From Paraglaciecola polaris LMG 21857 (GTDB lineage Bacteria > Pseudomonadota > Gammaproteobacteria > Enterobacterales > Alteromonadaceae): a stretch of 51,377 nucleotides of DNA. Positions 46,606-51,377 of the stretch are shown piece by piece. A program made the position numbers and the translations under genes. Where the stretch lies: assembly GCF_000315055.1 (NCBI RefSeq), contig NZ_BAER01000097.1, forward strand, positions 1-51,377. Reading direction: 5' to 3'. The notes under the pieces are model-generated. The model did no database searches. It had not been told where the DNA came from and saw only the letters and a list, made by a program, of their open reading frames with translations. Each line of letters opens with the position of its first letter. Within the stretch, counting starts at the first letter, position 1.

Positions 46606-49271
46606 TGGCAACAAAAGGCAAAAAACATGACGGACGCGGATCGGATTTAACGTTTAAATGGATGCTCACAACGCTTGGCCCTGAGTGGGAGCAATGGCAG
46701 GTATTAGCCGCTGAGTGGATGGCGACACAACCTGCGGGAGTTAACGACAAGCTCAAGTCACTTTGCTTTTTCTTTGAGTCCTACCTATCGGAGCGAGCAC
46801 CCTATTCAGCCGATGTTGGTCTGTTTTTCAAAGGATATAACGGTCATCGCTGCTCTACTGAAGATCTAGAATCTAGGATAAGAGAGACCGTTAATAACCC
46901 TCCTTCAATTGCAACTTACATAAACTCTTCCTGTATATTCATTAATTACATCATTGAGCATCATTTATCTGAAGAGGACGATAGTGGCAAATTAATACCA
47001 CTGGTTCAAAACCCGTTGAGCAAAATTAAGCGTCAAAATTCACTCACTGAAACCGTGCGCAACCCACTGCCGTATCGTTATATCCAAGACCTGCGCCACA
47101 TCCTGTGCCCATTACCAGATAAAGCGGAATTGGCGGTGATTGAGCAAAACCTAGCGCAAGGCGAGTCGTTACTGCCTAGCTATCACTACCGCCACTTCAA
47201 GCATTGGACATGGGCGCAGGAGCAGTCAGGGCAAGGTAAAGTAGGTGGAAGTGGCGACTGGTTCGGCGTCGAGCCTGAGCTGATTGACAAAGCCGACCCC
47301 GATTGTGTGTGGCGCACTAAAGAAGTGGAACGAAACAATAAAAAAATCACCCTCCACCAAATTTGGTCGCCCGTCAAAGCGATGATCATATTTATGAAAC
47401 TGCATCTGCCGCTGCGCACCTATCAGGTGCGTATGCTAGACAGTGGCGAGGCGGACACGTGGCGCTATGAAAACGGTCAATGGAAGCTCAATGACAAGCA
47501 CGACTTTGTGCTCGGTAGCGAAAAACGCCCCTTCGGAAAAGGTATCTTTCGCCGCATCCATGACACCATGACAGGGCAATATTCCACAGGGTTATATATC
47601 AATACCAACAAAACCGCAGACCAGAATAAATCGGAACTAGAGCGCGGCTACATTATTCCTTGGCAAAACGAAGATGTACTGTATTGGCTGGAAAAGCTGC
47701 GTAACTGGCAGGAAAAATACAACCCAATAGTGAAACCGACTGACTGCACCACACTGCAAAGAAAGCATATTGGCGATAAGAAGTCACAAACTCAGTTAGA
47801 AAGCATGGGGGAAATTGCCTTTCTGTTTCGGGATGCGTCAGCGAAAGGAATTGACGGGTGCAAACCAATTGCTGGGAAACAGACTCTGGCACCTTTCTGG
47901 TATCAACTCTTGCTGACACTGGAAAACCAACTCGCTGAGCAAGGAAATGCGCTTGATAATGGCGAACGACTTAAACTGGTTGTGGATTACCCCGAAGGCA
48001 CTCCAGAAGGCGCTAAGGTTGCCACGAACCACCCACTGCACAGTTTGCGTGTATCGCTGATAACAGCCTACTGCATGGACACTCAGTTACCACTGCCTGT
48101 TATATCTAAACTGCTGGCAGGCCACTCACGCATCCTAATGACCATCTACTACAATAAAATCACCCCGTCCGTGATGGCGGAAAAAATGAGTGAAGCCGAA
48201 GGGGAGCTTGAGGGTAAAGCCAAGCAGTCAGTGCGCAACTTCCTTAAAGATGCCTCACTAGCGCAAATTCAATGCAAAATGGTCTACCACAAAGAAGACA
48301 GCATTCAGGCGGCGTTAGTTAACCGTAACCCCATCGGTTGGGAAGAACGCTCATCTGGCTTATGTTTGGTCGGAGGCAACACAGTCAAATCCGATGAAAT
48401 CAGTACGCTCGGCGGTTGCTGGAACGGTGGAGAGTTGATTAGAGACGCAAGTGCTGCCGCTAATCGCATCTATGGCAGCGTACCGCACGGCCCTGAAAAC
48501 TGCATTCGTTGTCGCTGGTTTATTACCGAAGCCTATTATCTAAAGCCACTAAACGCTCAGTTCAATCAACTCAGTTACAAGGCGCACCAAGCCGCCAACT
48601 TATCCGTTGAAATCGAGGGTGAGCTAGAAGCCCTAAAAGACGAGCAGTTCTTCTGTGAAGAGCAAGGTGCGCCTTTTACCAAGCATGATGACATGCAGGT
48701 TCTACAACGCCGCTATGAAAAGCAACAAGTAGAGGCTGATGAATACACCAAAGACTGGATAGCCTGCTTTGAGTTAATCAGCAAAATCATTCACGTAGAG
48801 GAAGCGCGAAACGATGATGACACCAAAGATAAATTGATTGCAGTAGGGAATGAGCAAGATATTAGCCATGCCTTGAGATTCGTTGAAACAGAGTCTGAGT
48901 TATTGCACTTATCTCTTCTATGTGATGATGCTGAATTCTACCCTGATTTGCAGGATGAATTGCGTAAAACGCCAGCTATCCAAAAGCGTTCCATGCAGCT
49001 TAGCCGTGCGCTTATGAAGAAAGGCTTTGAGCCTATCTTTATGGAAATGGATGAGAAGCAGCAGCTAATCGCTGGCAATGCTATGTTACGCCAAATGGCA
49101 AAGATAGCCGACCCAGACGATAAAATGGAAGGCTACCGTAAAGTGGCTAATTACATCGAAGCGGGTGAATACCTATCTGACAATAAACTATTTAACGCAG
49201 GTATGAACGCACTGTCAGATAAAGCCTTACGATTAGAAAATTTCACCCAACCTGCACTATTGGAGAAATAG
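46605..49271 (+). CDS. gmtZ: Gamma-Mobile-Trio integrase-like protein GmtZ
   Basis: An 888-residue protein with a second tyrosine-recombinase-like catalytic core in its middle: candidate Arg271 in LPLRTYQV, His479 and Arg482 in HSLRVSL, His507 and Tyr516 in GHSRILMTIYY. After the core lie four cysteines (Cys587, Cys605, and C-x-x-C at 633-636 in NCIRCRW), a likely zinc site, and then a long helical, charged C-terminal part. Family known as GmtZ (VPA1269-like in Vibrio parahaemolyticus, from memory). The usual A-box Arg-Glu pattern is not clear, so activity is uncertain. Two bases link it to gmtX. Confidence 0.83.
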   Translation: MATKGKKHDGRGSDLTFKWMLTTLGPEWEQWQVLAAEWMATQPAGVNDKLKSLCFFFESYLSERAPYSADVGLFFKGYNGHRCSTEDLESRIRETVNNPPSIATYINSSCIFINYIIEHHLSEEDDSGKLIPLVQNPLSKIKRQNSLTETVRNPLPYRYIQDLRHILCPLPDKAELAVIEQNLAQGESLLPSYHYRHFKHWTWAQEQSGQGKVGGSGDWFGVEPELIDKADPDCVWRTKEVERNNKKITLHQIWSPVKAMIIFMKLHLPLRTYQVRMLDSGEADTWRYENGQWKLNDKHDFVLGSEKRPFGKGIFRRIHDTMTGQYSTGLYINTNKTADQNKSELERGYIIPWQNEDVLYWLEKLRNWQEKYNPIVKPTDCTTLQRKHIGDKKSQTQLESMGEIAFLFRDASAKGIDGCKPIAGKQTLAPFWYQLLLTLENQLAEQGNALDNGERLKLVVDYPEGTPEGAKVATNHPLHSLRVSLITAYCMDTQLPLPVISKLLAGHSRILMTIYYNKITPSVMAEKMSEAEGELEGKAKQSVRNFLKDASLAQIQCKMVYHKEDSIQAALVNRNPIGWEERSSGLCLVGGNTVKSDEISTLGGCWNGGELIRDASAAANRIYGSVPHGPENCIRCRWFITEAYYLKPLNAQFNQLSYKAHQAANLSVEIEGELEALKDEQFFCEEQGAPFTKHDDMQVLQRRYEKQQVEADEYTKDWIACFELISKIIHVEEARNDDDTKDKLIAVGNEQDISHALRFVETESELLHLSLLCDDAEFYPDLQDELRKTPAIQKRSMQLSRALMKKGFEPIFMEMDEKQQLIAGNAMLRQMAKIADPDDKMEGYRKVANYIEAGEYLSDNKLFNAGMNALSDKALRLENFTQPALLEK

Positions 49272-49272
49272 C

Positions 49273-49950
49273 ATGGATCTGGATATAGATGTCATTCTTG
49301 AAGATTTAAAGGACGGTAAAGTACCGAGAACCAAACAAAACTTAGATACGCTCAATACTATCTTAAAAGAGTATGCTGAATCAGGTCAGAAGGACTTCTC
49401 AATTACGCAGATTGGACGAATATCGGCAGCCGAATCTGGCCCCGGTTACGAAGCACTTAGAGCGACCCGTAACACGCATTACCGCGCTTTGATTGAAGCA
49501 TGGGCGCAAAAGTGCAAGACAAACACCAAGAAACCATTGGTGGCGCATGCCCGTTCAAAGTCCGTACCCGTCGATAATAAATTGCTAGAGCGTATTCCTG
49601 ACCCTGCCGTTCGCGCTTTGTTTGGGCAAATTATTGCTGAGCGAAACCGCTACCGTAAAGAAGTAAACCTGCTTAAGCAACACGCCAACATCACCATTGA
49701 TAAGCGACCTGTTCGTCAGTTTGATGCCAGCACAGAGCCAAGCATTGAAGTGCTACCTTCACTTTCTGGCGTGTTTACTGAATCAGAGAAAAAGGCACTG
49801 GCTTATGCCATCTCCGATGAGTGTATGGACAAGAACGACTGGCAAACCACGCAGGCAGGCCAGGTGAAAGACATGGATTACAACACAGAAATATTCCCTC
49901 GTGGCTTTGTGACTGGTTTGCGAAAGCTACTTGGTGAGGTTGACGACTAA
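49273..49950 (+). CDS. gmtX: Gamma-Mobile-Trio protein GmtX
   Basis: A 225-residue mostly helical protein, third member of the trio. An N-terminal part looks like a helix-turn-helix (FSITQIGRISAAESGPGYEALRATR, about residues 40-64), then IIAERNRYRKEVNLLKQH suggests a coiled coil, and a C-terminal part has ALAYAISDECMDKNDWQ. It could bind DNA at the element ends or regulate the recombinases; biochemical role unknown. It starts 1 bp after gmtZ and overlaps the next gene by one base. Confidence 0.82.
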   Translation: MDLDIDVILEDLKDGKVPRTKQNLDTLNTILKEYAESGQKDFSITQIGRISAAESGPGYEALRATRNTHYRALIEAWAQKCKTNTKKPLVAHARSKSVPVDNKLLERIPDPAVRALFGQIIAERNRYRKEVNLLKQHANITIDKRPVRQFDASTEPSIEVLPSLSGVFTESEKKALAYAISDECMDKNDWQTTQAGQVKDMDYNTEIFPRGFVTGLRKLLGEVDD

Positions 49951-50387
49951 TGGCAAATGGGCAGCAAAAAGCACAACAAAACCTTGATGCGTTTCTGGAG
50001 TGGTCGGCAACCCAAAAGGATGATGACTACAAGCAGATTGCTTTTAGAGGACAGCTCAGTCGCACTGAAGTAGCCAAGGCCGTTGGCTGTGGTAAATCAG
50101 CCTTAAATCAAAATCCTGATATACGAAAGCACTTAAAAAAGCTGGAAGATAACCTGCGCGACAAAGGCGTACTGCCACCACTAACCGACACCGCCAAAAA
50201 AGAAGCGAATAAGCCAAAGCAATACGACAACACGGCAAATCGCAAGGCGCTTGATTCAAAGCGTTCATCATCACTGGAGGCTGAGAATATCGAGTTAAAA
50301 GCCAAAATCAAAGAGCTTCAAGGTAAGCTTAAACGCTTTGGTGAATTATCAGAAACCCTGTCAGAAATGGGGTTCATGCCAAGATGA
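49950..50387 (+). CDS. Small HTH/coiled-coil protein of the GMT operon (VPA1267-like)
   Basis: A 145-residue basic protein that follows gmtX in the same operon. It has a helix-turn-helix-like segment (LSRTEVAKAVGCGKSALNQN, about residues 34-53) and a C-terminal coiled coil (EAENIELKAKIKELQGKLKR). It resembles the VPA1267-type proteins seen after GMT trios in Vibrio (from memory). It overlaps gmtX by 1 bp and the helicase gene by 4 bp, so it is translated with them. A fourth GMT component or a regulator of cargo are both possible. Confidence 0.65.
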   Translation: MANGQQKAQQNLDAFLEWSATQKDDDYKQIAFRGQLSRTEVAKAVGCGKSALNQNPDIRKHLKKLEDNLRDKGVLPPLTDTAKKEANKPKQYDNTANRKALDSKRSSSLEAENIELKAKIKELQGKLKRFGELSETLSEMGFMPR

Positions 50388-51377
50388 TGGGTGATAATTC
50401 AATTCTGCAACAAGCTGTTGCAAAAAATGCAACAACTGAAAATACTAAATTGTCCAACAGCGTTGGACAATTGCATGAAGACCAAATGCGCGTCACCAGT
50501 ATCCCTTTCAGTTCAGCTAACATGGTGATATTCAGCGGCACACCGTTAAAGAGAAACTCTTACAGAGCCAACAGCGGTAAATACTATGTCACGGTAAAGG
50601 TAGACCCCGACACATTGCCTGCACAACCATCTATCGGTCAGTATTGGTCAGTCAAAGGAAATCGACAAGTCGAAAGCATGGATATAGGTGATTACGTGAT
50701 GGAGCAGCATACCTACCAGTCACCTGAGCATGTTGAGTGTAGTTTGCCAGAAACAGGCGAACAATTGATCCGATTCATCGCCAGAGAAGCTGCCTTTAAA
50801 GGTATTGGTGAAAGTAAAGCAAGGGCATTATGGGAGCTTTTAGGTAAGAATTTTCATGAAACGTTGGCAAAAGATACGCCAGAGTCAAGAGAGCGGCTTA
50901 AAAGCGTTCTGAGCGAAGATTCCATCATTGCATTGTTTAAGGGGTATGCTAAATACAAGAATCTAGGCTACTGCAATTGGATGTCCGAACAAAAAATCCC
51001 TGCCAGTGTTCAGCAGCGTTTGTTGAAGTATCACACTGAGCAATCCATAGAAGCCATTAAACAGAATCCTTACGTATTAATTGGTTTTGGCATGAGCTTT
51101 ACAGAGGTGGATGCTCTTTCTCAAGCGCAACTTGAGGACGCAACAAATGATGACAGGCGATTGAGCGCAGCGCTTGAAGTAGCAATACGCAAAGAGATTG
51201 ATAAAGGCCATACCTACACAGCACAAGACAATTTACGCCCTCACTTAACCAAGTTACTCAAAGACAAAGAGCTGGTCGCTAAAGCGTTTAAGGCGGGTTA
51301 TGACAAGGCTCAATACCTTTTAAATCACGAGACAGGCACTTACCATCCAACGGCTCAGTTGCTGATGGAAAATGTCG
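50384..51377 (+). CDS. RecD2-like helicase, N-terminal part (runs off window)
   Basis: At least 331 residues, open to the window edge. A Ser/Asn-rich lead of about 40 residues is followed by an OB-like domain (MVIFSGTPLKRN ... YYVTVKVDP), a helix-hairpin-helix (FKGIGESKARALWELLG, near residue 138), a second helical part with the RecD2-type NPYVLIGFG motif and then a DNA-binding linker. This is the known N-terminal layout of RecD2/TraA-like 5'-3' helicases; the ATPase motifs lie beyond 51377 and were not seen. Starts ATG 50384, overlapping the preceding stop by 4 bp. In the GMT operon it may help transfer or be the first cargo gene. Confidence 0.68.
   Translation, partial: MMGDNSILQQAVAKNATTENTKLSNSVGQLHEDQMRVTSIPFSSANMVIFSGTPLKRNSYRANSGKYYVTVKVDPDTLPAQPSIGQYWSVKGNRQVESMDIGDYVMEQHTYQSPEHVECSLPETGEQLIRFIAREAAFKGIGESKARALWELLGKNFHETLAKDTPESRERLKSVLSEDSIIALFKGYAKYKNLGYCNWMSEQKIPASVQQRLLKYHTEQSIEAIKQNPYVLIGFGMSFTEVDALSQAQLEDATNDDRRLSAALEVAIRKEIDKGHTYTAQDNLRPHLTKLLKDKELVAKAFKAGYDKAQYLLNHETGTYHPTAQLLMENV

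Overview
The window looks like a chromosomal segment of a marine gammaproteobacterium of the Alteromonadales, most like Paraglaciecola, Glaciecola or Alteromonas. The evidence is the gene content and protein style: an exosortase-A (XrtA)/PEP-CTERM exopolysaccharide locus, a Stf0-type sulfotransferase, separate isocitrate lyase and malate synthase G genes, and the conserved queA-tgt-yajC-secD-secF block. The genus is an inference.

Layout. (1) Positions 1-806 hold insertion-sequence debris: the end of an IS3-family element and a decayed IS4-family transposase. (2) Positions 805-19549, all on the minus strand, hold the distal part of an XrtA-type exopolysaccharide cluster: sulfotransferase, four glycosyltransferases, a pyruvyl-transferase-like protein, an asparagine-synthase-like amidotransferase, a FemAB-like protein, a polysaccharide deacetylase, a RIFT-barrel/polysaccharide-lyase-like protein, a CelD/BcsL-type acyltransferase, the PrsT TPR lipoprotein and a VAO-type flavoprotein. 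Several genes overlap by 4 bp. Exosortase, polymerase and chain-length genes are not in the window. (3) Positions 19729-23494 hold a PEP-CTERM protein gene with a clear sigma-54 promoter and repeated upstream sites, then a PEP-CTERM-associated acyltransferase, a patatin-like lipase and a YdcF/ElyC-like protein. (4) Positions 23898-31817 hold a secreted serine protease, the glyoxylate-shunt genes (aceA, a LysR regulator, glcB) and an alkaline phosphatase. (5) Positions 31943-38566, minus strand, hold two membrane proteins and a yjfI/J/K/L-ygiB-ygiC-like envelope-stress operon that includes a PspA homologue and a K+ channel. (6) Positions 38752-44918, plus strand, hold a DUF6471 gene and then queA, tgt, yajC, secD and secF, closed by a strong terminator.

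(7) The most notable region runs from about 44919 to the window end. Behind the secF terminator lies a Gamma-Mobile-Trio (GMT) module: gmtY, gmtZ and gmtX, followed without a break by a small HTH/coiled-coil gene and the start of a RecD2-like helicase. Consecutive genes overlap by 1-4 bp or are 1 bp apart, so the module reads as one transcript. It has its own near-consensus sigma-70 promoter, a possible operator over the promoter and start site, and a terminator that shields it from upstream transcription. GMT systems are known to mobilise islands carrying antiphage and antibacterial cargo. This window shows the left end of such an island; most of its cargo lies beyond position 51377.
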